A stretch of DNA of 64,000 bases from Micromonospora sp. WMMD1155 (GTDB taxonomy: Bacteria > Actinomycetota > Actinomycetes > Mycobacteriales > Micromonosporaceae): positions 1,834,501 to 1,898,500 of the forward strand of contig NZ_CP120742.1 of assembly GCF_029581275.1 (NCBI RefSeq). The letters are read 5' to 3'. The notes beneath the pieces were generated by a model. The model had not been told where the DNA came from, made no database searches, and saw only the letters and a list, made by a program, of their open reading frames with translations. Positions 39,252 to 47,003 of this stretch are shown here, in pieces. The number at the start of each line of letters is the position of its first letter. Position 1 is the stretch's first letter. Made by a program: the position numbers and the translations under genes.

Positions 39252-40466
39252 TCAGTCCGGGAGCAGGTCGGTCGCGCGGGCGGCGACCTGCGCGCCGATC
39301 AGGGCGAGTGCGGCGGCGGCGGGCATCGGGTCCAGAGCCCGGCCGCCGCGCAGGCGCAGCGCGAGACGGCCGTCGGCCGCCTCCCGGGCACCCATCACCC
39401 CGAGGTACGGGACGCGGCGGCGGGCCGCGTCCCGGATCCGGGCGCCCAGCGAGCCGGAGGCGTCGATCTCGACCCGCAGGCCCGCGTCGACGGCCTGCCG
39501 GGCCAGCTCCGCAGCCGCGTCGACCTGCGCGGCGTCGACCGGCAGCAGAAGCAACTGGACGGGCGCGTACCAGGCCGGGAAGGCACCCTCGTGCACCTCG
39601 ACGAGGTACGCGAACAGCCGCTCCATGCTGCCGACCAGGCTGCGGTGCAGCATGACCGGTCGACGCCGACTGCCGTCGGAGTCGGTGTAGGACAGGTCGA
39701 AGCGCTCGGGTTTGTCGAAGTCGAGTTGGATGGTGGAGATGGTCGACTCCCGACCGGCCGCGTCGACGATCTGGATGTCGATCTTCGGCCCGTAGAACGC
39801 GGCCTCACCGGGCGCCTCGACGTACGCCATCCCGGCCAACGCACCGCGGAGCAGGTCCTCGGCGCGGGCCCACTGGGCGTCGTCGCCGACGTACTTCTCG
39901 CCCGGCCCGCGCAGCGACAGCCGGAACCCGGCCGGGCGTACGCCGAGCGCGGCGTGCGCCTCCCGGATCAGCCGGAGGATCTCGGCGACCTCGTCGCCGA
40001 CCTGCTCGGGGGCGCAGAAGGTGTGCGCGTCGTTGAGCGAGATGGCGCGTACCCGGGACAGCCCGCCGAGCACCCCGGAGCGCTCCGGGCGGTACATGCC
40101 GCCGAGTTCCGCGATCCGCAGCGGCAGCTCCCGGTAGGAGCGGCCGCGGGCCCGGAAGACCAGCGCGTGGTGCGGGCAGAGCGCCGGACGGAGGACGAAC
40201 TCGTCGTCGGCGCTCAGCCGCATCGGCGGGAACATGTCGTCGGCGAAGTAGCCGAGGTGGCCGGAGAGTTCGAAGAGTTCCCGCTTGCCCAGCGGCGGCG
40301 AGTAGACGTGCTGGTGGCCGGAGCGACGCTCCAACTCCCGGACGTACTCCTCGACGGCGTGCCGGGCGGCGGCACCGGCGGGCAGCCAGATCGGCAGGCC
40401 GGCGCCGGCCAGTGGATCGGAGACGAAGAGGTCCAGCTCGCGGCCGAGCCTACGGTGGTCGATCAT
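39252..40466 (-). CDS. Compact threonyl-tRNA synthetase (no TGS or editing domain)
   Basis: 404 residues, against roughly 640-690 for usual bacterial ThrRS. The class II catalytic core and anticodon domain are intact: motif 2 region RELPLRIAELGGMYRPERSG, the zinc ligands in RPALCPHH (Cys), SLNDAHTFC (His) and MLHRSLVGSMERL (His), and an HGTP anticodon domain starting WYAPVQLLLLPVDAAQ. The N-terminal TGS and second (editing) domains are absent. ATG 40466 is chosen because AGGAG lies six bases upstream. A short threonine-containing leader ORF precedes it. A normal ThrRS is presumably elsewhere in the genome. Confidence 0.87.
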   Translation of the reverse strand: MIDHRRLGRELDLFVSDPLAGAGLPIWLPAGAAARHAVEEYVRELERRSGHQHVYSPPLGKRELFELSGHLGYFADDMFPPMRLSADDEFVLRPALCPHHALVFRARGRSYRELPLRIAELGGMYRPERSGVLGGLSRVRAISLNDAHTFCAPEQVGDEVAEILRLIREAHAALGVRPAGFRLSLRGPGEKYVGDDAQWARAEDLLRGALAGMAYVEAPGEAAFYGPKIDIQIVDAAGRESTISTIQLDFDKPERFDLSYTDSDGSRRRPVMLHRSLVGSMERLFAYLVEVHEGAFPAWYAPVQLLLLPVDAAQVDAAAELARQAVDAGLRVEIDASGSLGARIRDAARRRVPYLGVMGAREAADGRLALRLRGGRALDPMPAAAALALIGAQVAARATDLLPD

Positions 40467-40472
40467 GTCAAG

Positions 40473-40551
40473 CTCCTGGATCGGGTACGACCCGGAGGCG
40501 ACCTGGGCACCGAACGCCGCACGGCCCTCGGGGGCGGATCGCCCCGGGGCC
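40473..40551 (-). promoter_or_regulatory. Structured leader between the leader ORF and the compact ThrRS
   Basis: Two hairpins are visible on the transcript. One at 40523-40551 has GGCCC/GGGCC and GGGGCG/CGCCCC stems. The other is CGGGT/ACCCG at 40482-40494, right before the Shine-Dalgarno, and might extend by pairing CTC with the GAG of AGGAG. These could be attenuator or ribosome-site-masking structures; folding is by eye. Confidence 0.4.
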
Positions 40552-40569
40552 TGGTCGACGGTGGTTACA

Positions 40570-40626
40570 TCAGAGCGGCGCGCCGGGGACACCCGGCGTC
40601 GTGGTCACCACTACCGCACTGCGCAT
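40570..40626 (-). CDS. Threonine leader peptide upstream of the compact ThrRS
   Basis: An 18-codon ORF, MRSAVVVTTTPGVPGAPL, starts at ATG 40626. TAGCGT (complement of 40633-40638) stands six bases before it, the leaderless spacing used throughout the window. Three consecutive Thr codons (ACC ACG ACG, 40597-40605) are followed at once by a strong hairpin (CGCCGGG-CCCGGCG, 40581-40598). A run of codons for the amino acid charged by the downstream enzyme is the hallmark of ribosome-mediated attenuation. Three Val codons precede them. Translation has not been shown. Confidence 0.55.
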   Translation of the reverse strand: MRSAVVVTTTPGVPGAPL

Positions 40627-40638
40627 ACCGCGACGCTA

Positions 40639-40988
40639 CCCGTCGCGCGAGCGCTGACGCACCTGGATTACGACCGTCGGAGCGTGGACGGGGGCGGGCC
40701 GCCGGCGCGGGACCCGCCGGCGGCCCTGGCGGCCGGAATCGTCGGGAACGGGGGACCCGACGGGCGTGGCCGCGCGGACAACGGTACGCCGACGTACGCC
40801 GATCCGCCGACCGCTCCGGCGGCCGTGGGACGGTAGTGGAACCGTCACCCGGGATCGTTCTGCCTCGTTGTACTCCGGGCGGCCTCGCCGTGTCGGCGGT
40901 CACGACCGGCCGGGGTTGTCCACGGTGACGCCGGACACGCCGTCAGGCTCAAGTCACCCAATCGGCCGCATCCGGCGAGGTGGCAGGC
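40639..40988. other. Divergent region between the ThrRS leader and dedA
   Basis: About 350 bases. A perfect 11-base inverted repeat lies at 40696-40706/40716-40726 (GGGCCGCCGGC) with a nine-base loop. I see no convincing ORF; the remainder holds the presumed upstream promoter elements. Confidence 0.5.
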
Positions 40989-41606
40989 GTGCCCGAACTA
41001 CTGACTGACGTCGCGTCTCCGACGTGGGCGTACCTCGTGCTGGTCGCCCTGCTGATCGCGGACGCCTTCGTCCCGGTGATCCCCACCCAGATCGTCATGA
41101 TCACCAGTGGTGCGCTCACCGTCTACGGCGGGCTCAGCCTGCCGGTCACCATCGCCGTCGGCGCGCTCGGCGTGTTCGCCGGTGACCTGGCCTGCTATCT
41201 GCTCGGGCGGAGCGCACCGGACCGGCGGCCACCCCGGCACGCCGAGCTGAGCCGGGCCCGCCGGGTCGCCAGCCGGGTCACCCAGGGGCTCCGACAACCC
41301 GGGCCGATGGTCATCCTGCTCTGCCGGTTCGTGCCCGGCGGGCGCATGGCAGCCTGCTTCTCGGCCGGTCGCAGCCGCTACCCGTACCGGCTGTTCATGC
41401 TCTACGAGGCGGTCGCCGCGCTCGGTTGGGCCACGTACGGCGCACTGGTCGGGCATCTCGGCGGCACCGCGCTCACCGAGTCGGCGTGGCGCCTGGCCAT
41501 CATCGCCACCGCCGCAGCCGTCGGCTTCGCCGCAGCCGGATGGGCGATGACACTGGTCAGCGCCCGCCACGCCCGCACCGCCGGAGCCGACCTACCGATC
41601 GACTGA
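40989..41606 (+). CDS. DedA-family membrane protein
   Basis: 205 residues with five to six hydrophobic segments and DedA hallmarks: ADAFVPVIPTQIVMITSGAL, GDLACYLLGRSA and the RFVPGGRMAACFSAG motif. DedA proteins recycle undecaprenyl phosphate or other lipids across the membrane. GTG 40989 has GAGG eight bases upstream; an in-frame GTG nine bases earlier is the alternative. Confidence 0.85.
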   Translation: MPELLTDVASPTWAYLVLVALLIADAFVPVIPTQIVMITSGALTVYGGLSLPVTIAVGALGVFAGDLACYLLGRSAPDRRPPRHAELSRARRVASRVTQGLRQPGPMVILLCRFVPGGRMAACFSAGRSRYPYRLFMLYEAVAALGWATYGALVGHLGGTALTESAWRLAIIATAAAVGFAAAGWAMTLVSARHARTAGADLPID

Positions 41607-41682
41607 CTAGGGGTGTTCCCGGGGTCGTAATTCGGTGGGCGTCCCGGATTCGGCTCGGGTGCCTCCGGCGACAGGCTGAGGC

Positions 41683-42297
41683 ATGCCTGGAACCCGGAGC
41701 ACCGGTTTGCTGGCCCTCGGTGGGATCGCCGTGGCGGCGCTGCTCACCGTGATCGGCCACCTGGAAGTCAACGACGACCTCAGCCCGTGGGCGTTGACCA
41801 TCAGCGACTTCGCGGTCTCCGATCGCGGCGGGGTCATCGACGGCGCCATGGTGGTGCTCGCGCTCGCCACCGTGGCGCTGCTGTACGGGCTGCGCCGCAC
41901 CGGCCCGGCACAGCCCGGTCGCCCGGTCGATCTGCTGCTCGGCGCGTGGGTGTCCGGGCTGCTGCTGGCCGCGCTGGTGCCGACGAACGAGCCCGGCACC
42001 GCCATGACCACGGCGGCGTACGTGCACCGGTACGCCTCGGTGGTCGCCTTTCTCGCCCTTCCGGCGGCCGGTTGGCTGCTGGCCCGTCGGCCCGACCTGG
42101 CCCCCGCCGCCCGGACGCTACGCACCCTCGTCCTGCTGAGCCTGGCCCTGGCGGCGGCGATGATCTGGTCCGCCTACCCCGGTGACCGTCTGCTGATCGG
42201 CCTGGCCGAACGCCTCCTCATCCTCACCGAGGTTGGGGTCCTGGCCACCGTCGCGCTCCTCCAGGTCCGGCCTGTCACTCCAGCTCGTGCAGCATGA
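41683..42297 (+). CDS. DUF998-type membrane protein
   Basis: 204 residues with about six membrane helices. The pattern (PWALTISDFAVSDRGG near the N-terminus, then PTNEPGTAMTTAAYVHRYAS) fits DUF998 proteins of unknown function. Its last 23 bases overlap the 3' end of the convergent lpdA gene. Confidence 0.7.
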   Translation: MPGTRSTGLLALGGIAVAALLTVIGHLEVNDDLSPWALTISDFAVSDRGGVIDGAMVVLALATVALLYGLRRTGPAQPGRPVDLLLGAWVSGLLLAALVPTNEPGTAMTTAAYVHRYASVVAFLALPAAGWLLARRPDLAPAARTLRTLVLLSLALAAAMIWSAYPGDRLLIGLAERLLILTEVGVLATVALLQVRPVTPARAA

Positions 42298-43678
42298 GCT
42301 GGCGGGCCGCTTCGGTGATCGAGCCGGACAGGCTCGGGTAGATGGTGATGGTCTGGGCCAACTCGTTGACCGTCAGGTTGTTCTCCACCGCCATGGTGAT
42401 CGGCAGGACCAGCTCGCTGGCCTTCGGGGCGACCACCACACCGCCGATCACCTGACCGCTGGCCGGGCGGCAGAAGAGCTTCACGAAGCCGTCCGCGAGG
42501 TCGTCCATCTTCGCCCGGGCGTTGCCGGACAGCGGCAACATCACCTGCCGGGCCGGCACCTTGCCCGCGTCCACCTCGTCCTGCGAGACGCCCACGGTGG
42601 CCAGCTCGGGATCGGTGAAGACGTTCGCCGCGACGGTACGCAACCGCAGCGGACGAACCGCCTCGCCGAGGGCGTGCCACATGGCGATCCGGCCCTGCAT
42701 GGCGGCGACACTGGCCAGCAGCAGCACGCCCGTGCAGTCGCCGGCGGCGTAGATGCCGGGCACGTTGGTCCGGGACGCCCGGTCGACGGTGATGTAGCCG
42801 CCCCGGCCCAGCTCCACCCCGTATTCCACCAGGCCCAGGTCGGCGGTGTTCGGGATCGAGCCGACCGTGATCAACGCGTGTGAGCCGGTCACCTTCCGGC
42901 CGTCGGACAGCTCCACCTCGACGCCGTCGGCGGTACGCCGGACCGCGTCGGCCCGGGAGTTGTTGAGGATCTCCATGCCCCGGTTGCGGAACACCCGCTC
43001 GATGGCGGACGCGGCGTCGGCATCCTCGTGCGGCATCACCCGGTCCCGGCTGGAGACCAGGGTGACCTGCACCCCCATCGCCAGGTACGCGCTGGCGAAC
43101 TCCGCGCCGGTCACACCCGAGCCGACCACGATCAGGTGCTCGGGCAGCTCCGGCAGGTCGTACACCTGACGCCAGGTCAGGATGCGCTCACCGTCCGGTA
43201 CGGCGGTGGGCAACTGGCGGGGTGTCGAACCGGTCGCGACCAGCACGGTCGAGGCGTCGATGAAGTACTGCTCGCCCCCGTCGGCGGGGGTGACGACGAC
43301 CCGGTGGGTGTGCCCGAGGGAGTCCTCACCGAGCCGGGCGGTGCCGGCCACGAAGGTGACACCGGCCTTGAGCAACTTGGCGTGGATGTCGGCGGACTGC
43401 GCCAACGCCAACCGCTTCACCCGCTCGTGCACCGCCTGGGCGTCGACGGTGACCGCCTCCAGGCCGTCCGAGTGCACCCCGAACTCCTCGGTGTCGCGGT
43501 AACCGGTCACCACCCCCGAGCTGGCGATGAAGGTCTTCGACGGCACGCAGTCGGAGAGCACACAGGCCCCACCCGCACCGTCCGCCTCCACCACTGTGAC
43601 ATCGGCGTCCAGCTGGGCGGCGACCAGAGCCGCCTCGTACCCGGCCGGCCCTCCACCGATGATCACGATCCGGCTCAC
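42275..43678 (-). CDS. lpdA: NAD(P)H-quinone dehydrogenase, LpdA-like flavoprotein
   Basis: 467 residues, pyridine nucleotide-disulfide oxidoreductase fold: FAD motif VIIGGGPAGYEAALVAAQL, redox-type GGACVLSDCVPSK, NAD motif VVGSGVTGAEFASAY and TVGSIPNT. The C-terminal His-Glu catalytic pair of lipoamide dehydrogenases is replaced (TIYPSLSGSITEA), as in M. tuberculosis LpdA (Rv3303c), which acts on quinones rather than lipoamide. GTG 43678 follows AAGGG. Confidence 0.85.
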   Translation of the reverse strand: MSRIVIIGGGPAGYEAALVAAQLDADVTVVEADGAGGACVLSDCVPSKTFIASSGVVTGYRDTEEFGVHSDGLEAVTVDAQAVHERVKRLALAQSADIHAKLLKAGVTFVAGTARLGEDSLGHTHRVVVTPADGGEQYFIDASTVLVATGSTPRQLPTAVPDGERILTWRQVYDLPELPEHLIVVGSGVTGAEFASAYLAMGVQVTLVSSRDRVMPHEDADAASAIERVFRNRGMEILNNSRADAVRRTADGVEVELSDGRKVTGSHALITVGSIPNTADLGLVEYGVELGRGGYITVDRASRTNVPGIYAAGDCTGVLLLASVAAMQGRIAMWHALGEAVRPLRLRTVAANVFTDPELATVGVSQDEVDAGKVPARQVMLPLSGNARAKMDDLADGFVKLFCRPASGQVIGGVVVAPKASELVLPITMAVENNLTVNELAQTITIYPSLSGSITEAARQLMLHELE

Positions 43679-43784
43679 AGCGTTCGCCCTTCGTCCATGC
43701 TCACAGTGACTTTCTTCTCCCGAGCGCGTTCGACACGCACAGTCGTATTCTCCCCCACCCGTCCGCCGGGCTATCGTCATCGCC

Positions 43785-44240
43785 GTGCGTCATCACGCCG
43801 CCTACGGCTCAAATCTCGACCCCGCCCGAATGCGCGCCTACTGTCCGCATTCGCCGATGGTGGGCACCGGCTGGCTGGAAGGCTGGCGGCTGACCTTCGC
43901 CGGGGCGGACGTGATCGGCTGGGAGGGCGCGGTGAGCACCCTCGTCGAGTCTCCCGGCGACCGGGTCTTCGTGGCGCTCTACGACATCCACCCGTACGAC
44001 GCCGAGCAGCTCGACGAGCTGGAGGGCGTCGCCGCCGGCACGTACCGCAAGCTGCACGTCCGGGTCTCCACCCTCGACGGTGACGTGACCGCGTGGATCT
44101 ACGTCTTCAACGGGTACGAGGGTGGCCTGCCGACGTCGTGGTATCTCTCCGAGATCGCGAACGCCGCCGAGAAGGCGGGCGCCCCGGACGACTACGTCAC
44201 CGAGCTGCGGTCCCGCCCCACCGGCACCGCGTCGGCGTAG
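43785..44240 (+). CDS. Gamma-glutamylcyclotransferase-like protein
   Basis: 151 residues. The GGCT signature YGSNLDPARM opens the protein, and the catalytic Glu lies in LDELEGVAAGTYRK. The family releases 5-oxoproline from gamma-glutamyl compounds. TATCGT (43772-43777) seven bases before GTG indicates a leaderless mRNA. Confidence 0.85.
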   Translation: MRHHAAYGSNLDPARMRAYCPHSPMVGTGWLEGWRLTFAGADVIGWEGAVSTLVESPGDRVFVALYDIHPYDAEQLDELEGVAAGTYRKLHVRVSTLDGDVTAWIYVFNGYEGGLPTSWYLSEIANAAEKAGAPDDYVTELRSRPTGTASA

Positions 44241-44315
44241 CAGCGCGTATCGCACGCCTCCAGTCTGCTCCCGCTGTCGACCGGGTCGCCCGTCGGGCCC
44301 GGCCGGGGTCGTCAA

Positions 44316-45275
44316 TCACACACCGGCGGCCGGGACGGACCGCTCGTACATGTCGGTCCACCGGGTCGTGCGGAGGCCGACCGACTCGTACAGCGACAGC
44401 GGCGCGGTCGGGTTGCCGAGGTCGACGCCCAGACCGGCCGACCGCCGGCCCTTCTCGGCGTAGCGCGCGAAGGCGCGGCGCAGCAGCGCCGCACCGACAC
44501 CCCTCCGGCGGTACGCGGACCCCACCGCCAGGTTCTTCACGAAGCCTTCCTGCTGGTCGAGCGCCTGGTCCGAGGACTGCAACACGCCGGCCGGCACCCC
44601 GTCCACCTCGGCGACGAACCACTCGTCCCAGGCGGTGAGATCGCCGATCCGAGCCCGCCACCGCTCGTACGACAGTGGCTCGTGATCGGGGGTGTCGGCG
44701 AAGGAGGCGTCGTAGATCCGGTGGAACTCCCGAAGGTCGGCCTCGTCGTCGGGGCGTACCTGTCGCACCGTCACACCAAGTGGCGGTGCGGGTTCGTCGG
44801 GCAGGTCGGTCAGCGGGCGGCTCATCCGGACGTACCGCTTGGCGAGGGTGAACCCGGCCTCGGTCAGGTCTCGTTCCCAGGCGCGTTCGGGCGCGAAGAC
44901 CGCGCAGCGGACGGTGAGCGCCGGCAGCCCGCGCTCGGCGGCACGCTCGGCGACCCGGTCGAGCTGCCGGCCCAGCAGGGCCGCCCGAACTGTCGACGCG
45001 CGTACGGGGTCGACGTAGACCTCCACGAACTCCCGGCCCACGCCGGTCGGGTTGTCCACCGTCGCCCAGCCGACCACCGTGCCGTCCGGGTCGACCGCCA
45101 GCCAGGAGTCCCGGGTGGGGTCGAAGTGTGGGGCGGTCAGCGACTCCGCCACGTCCTCGGCGTCGAAGTCGGGATGGCCGATGGCGAAGGTGTCGGCGGC
45201 GTGCACCACCGCGAGGATCGCCGGCACGTCGGCGAGGGTGGGCCGACGCGTTGTCCAACCTGCGGGAAGGGTCAC
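44316..45275 (-). CDS. GNAT acetyltransferase with two tandem domains
   Basis: 319 residues. The N-terminal GNAT-like domain (10-150) has degenerate motifs. The C-terminal domain (170-319) keeps the acetyl-CoA loop VGSAYRRRGVGAALLRRAF and ESVGLRTTRWTDMYER. The arrangement resembles mycothiol synthase MshD in having two domains, but the substrate is not identifiable. GTG 45275 is the likely start; CAGGAT lies eight bases upstream. Confidence 0.82.
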   Translation of the reverse strand: MTLPAGWTTRRPTLADVPAILAVVHAADTFAIGHPDFDAEDVAESLTAPHFDPTRDSWLAVDPDGTVVGWATVDNPTGVGREFVEVYVDPVRASTVRAALLGRQLDRVAERAAERGLPALTVRCAVFAPERAWERDLTEAGFTLAKRYVRMSRPLTDLPDEPAPPLGVTVRQVRPDDEADLREFHRIYDASFADTPDHEPLSYERWRARIGDLTAWDEWFVAEVDGVPAGVLQSSDQALDQQEGFVKNLAVGSAYRRRGVGAALLRRAFARYAEKGRRSAGLGVDLGNPTAPLSLYESVGLRTTRWTDMYERSVPAAGV

Positions 45276-45397
45276 GGCAGAGCATCCTGACAGCGGACAG
45301 CCGACGGCGCCGCTCATTTTCCGCGGGTCGAGGGGTGGGAATCCTGCCGCGACCGCAGCGGCGGGTGGGTCGGTGCCGGCAGGCGCGGGACCGCGAG

Positions 45398-45808
45398 TCA
45401 GTTCTGGCCGGGGCTCGCCACGGGCAGCCCCACTTCCTTGGCGCAGTCGAGCAGTCGCCGGTCGTAGGAGACGAAGGCGACGAGTTCGGTTCCGGACTCG
45501 TTGGTCAGGACCTGGGCGGTGGCCAGGTGGATGGCGTCGAGACTGCGCAGCATCGGTTCGGCGAACGCGGCGGCGGTCGCGCGGATCGTACTGTCGATCT
45601 CCAGCCGGAAAAGCCGCCCGACGGCCGCAGGCACTCCGATCAACGCCTGCGGAGCTGATCGGCGCAGCGCTCTGGGCACTTCCACTTCGACGAGGGCAGA
45701 GGACACCAAAGCCGCGTCGGGATGGGCGTTGAGCCAGGAGACGAGCTCAGCACTGCACGCCTCCTGCCGAACCAGCTTCACGACCGCGGCGGAATCGAGG
45801 TAGATCAC
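45398..45808 (-). CDS. VapC-like PIN-domain toxin
   Basis: 136 residues with the PIN acidic residues: Asp5 (YLDSAAVV), Asp in SLDAIHLATA, and Asp in SYDRRLL. PIN toxins cleave RNA, often tRNA. The start overlaps the antitoxin stop (ATGA), the usual order for these pairs. Confidence 0.88.
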   Translation of the reverse strand: MIYLDSAAVVKLVRQEACSAELVSWLNAHPDAALVSSALVEVEVPRALRRSAPQALIGVPAAVGRLFRLEIDSTIRATAAAFAEPMLRSLDAIHLATAQVLTNESGTELVAFVSYDRRLLDCAKEVGLPVASPGQN

Positions 45809-46083
45809 CAGCGCTCCTCGTCACGCATCGCGGTGAGCGTGGCGGCCACGTCGACGTCCTCGTCACCGAGCTTCGGCGGAAGTGGCACGGGACCGGTGCC
45901 GTTCGGGGGGACCGCTCGCCCCGCAGCTACCAGCTTGGCCAGCATCGACCTGTCATCTCCGACCGGAACCAGGCGGGCGATCGGGTGGCCGCGGTCGGTG
46001 ATCTCAACGGTCTCGCCGCCGCGCACCCGCGCCAACACCTGGCTCGTGTTCTGGTTCAGCTCCCGGACACCGATGCGCTCCAT
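45805..46083 (-). CDS. Phd/YefM-type antitoxin (VapB-like)
   Basis: 92 residues. The N-terminal DNA-binding fold MERIGVRELNQNTSQVLARV and GETVEITDRGHPIARLVP are typical of Phd/YefM antitoxins, and the acidic C-terminus (ATLTAMRDEERW) should wrap the toxin. TACACT (complement of 46090-46095) six bases before ATG suggests a leaderless mRNA. An operator-like palindrome overlaps that box. Confidence 0.88.
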   Translation of the reverse strand: MERIGVRELNQNTSQVLARVRGGETVEITDRGHPIARLVPVGDDRSMLAKLVAAGRAVPPNGTGPVPLPPKLGDEDVDVAATLTAMRDEERW

Positions 46084-46089
46084 GGACGA

Positions 46090-46111
46090 AGTGTAGAACA
46101 ATATGTTCTAC
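46090..46111 (-). promoter_or_regulatory. vapBC promoter with 19-bp palindromic operator
   Basis: GTAGAACA-ATA-TGTTCTAC (46093-46111) is perfect and overlaps the -10 box (complement of 46090-46095). It is also read as the 3' end of the gene upstream, whose stop is at 46108. It probably binds the antitoxin. Confidence 0.75.
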
Positions 46112-46881
46112 GTACCCAGGTGTTCGGCCTGCCCAACGAGGTCGGCCCGGGTGCGGTGCAGCAATTCCACCAACTCGGCGCAGTCGGCCGGGCCGAGGGC
46201 GGTGAACGCCGGCGCGGCCAGCCGGTTGGTCACGGCCTCGGCCCAGAGTCGCCGACGCACCAGCGGCCCGATCGGCGGGTACGGCGGCGGCCAGCCACAG
46301 GCCACCGCCCCGGCCTCCCCCTCCGGCCCGGCCAGCACCGCCTCCAGCGGGGTCATCCCGGCGGCACGTACCGCCAACAGGTACGCGCCGGTGAAGTGTT
46401 CGCGGAGCAACCGCAGGCCGGCGGCAGTCCGGGCCCCCGCGCTGAAATCCGGCAGCGGCATGGCCCGCCAGGCGGCGAAGAGCGGCATGCCGCTGGCGTC
46501 CGCGGCGACCACCGCCCGCTCGACGAGCGCCGCCAGGCGCTCGGTGCCGGGCAGGGCGCCGAGTCGCTGCGCGCCCCATCGACAGCACTCGGCGAGACTC
46601 GCGGCGGCCACCTCGATCGGCGGGACGACCCGGCCTGCGGCGTCCCAACCGTCGGCGACGGCGTCCGGGGCGAGGAAACCGAGGGCGGCTGCGACGGTCT
46701 CCGCCCGCACGTGACCGAGGGCGCCGGCCCGGCCGCCGATGTAGAACGCCCAGCCGGAGATGCCGAGCAACCGGGCCCGGCGCAGCGTGGTCGGGTCCCG
46801 GCTGAACGCGTCCCCCAGGTCGAGCACGAGGGGTTTGCTGGCGGCGGCGGCCTGCTCCGGTGTCATCCGAGCGCCGCCCAT
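46108..46881 (-). CDS. SCO6745-family-like helical protein
   Basis: 257 residues, almost entirely helical, with the pattern LLGISGWAFYIGGRAGALGHVRAETVAAALGFLAPD, which resembles the actinobacterial SCO6745 family of unknown function. ATG 46881 is the likely start (a second ATG is 15 bases downstream). The 3' end lies within the vapBC operator. Confidence 0.6.
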   Translation of the reverse strand: MGGARMTPEQAAAASKPLVLDLGDAFSRDPTTLRRARLLGISGWAFYIGGRAGALGHVRAETVAAALGFLAPDAVADGWDAAGRVVPPIEVAAASLAECCRWGAQRLGALPGTERLAALVERAVVAADASGMPLFAAWRAMPLPDFSAGARTAAGLRLLREHFTGAYLLAVRAAGMTPLEAVLAGPEGEAGAVACGWPPPYPPIGPLVRRRLWAEAVTNRLAAPAFTALGPADCAELVELLHRTRADLVGQAEHLGT

Positions 46882-47003
46882 CCGGATCGCCCTCGGGTCA
46901 CGGGCGTCCTCGGACAACCCGACCCGGCACCCACGACGACGGCTCCCCGCATCGGGGTCACCCGCCGTGGACGCTCCGCGTACTCGTCGTCGTCCATCGA
47001 TCC

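Noticed and set aside
40473..40626. T-box riboswitch for the ThrRS-like gene
   Set aside because: The leader is too short, there is no specifier loop, and the conserved T-box antiterminator sequence is not found; leader-peptide attenuation fits better.
37317..40928. 1203-codon open frame on the plus strand
   Set aside because: It runs through the second ABC gene in another frame and then antisense across the ThrRS-like gene; composition is Arg/Gly/Ala-rich and no motif is present.
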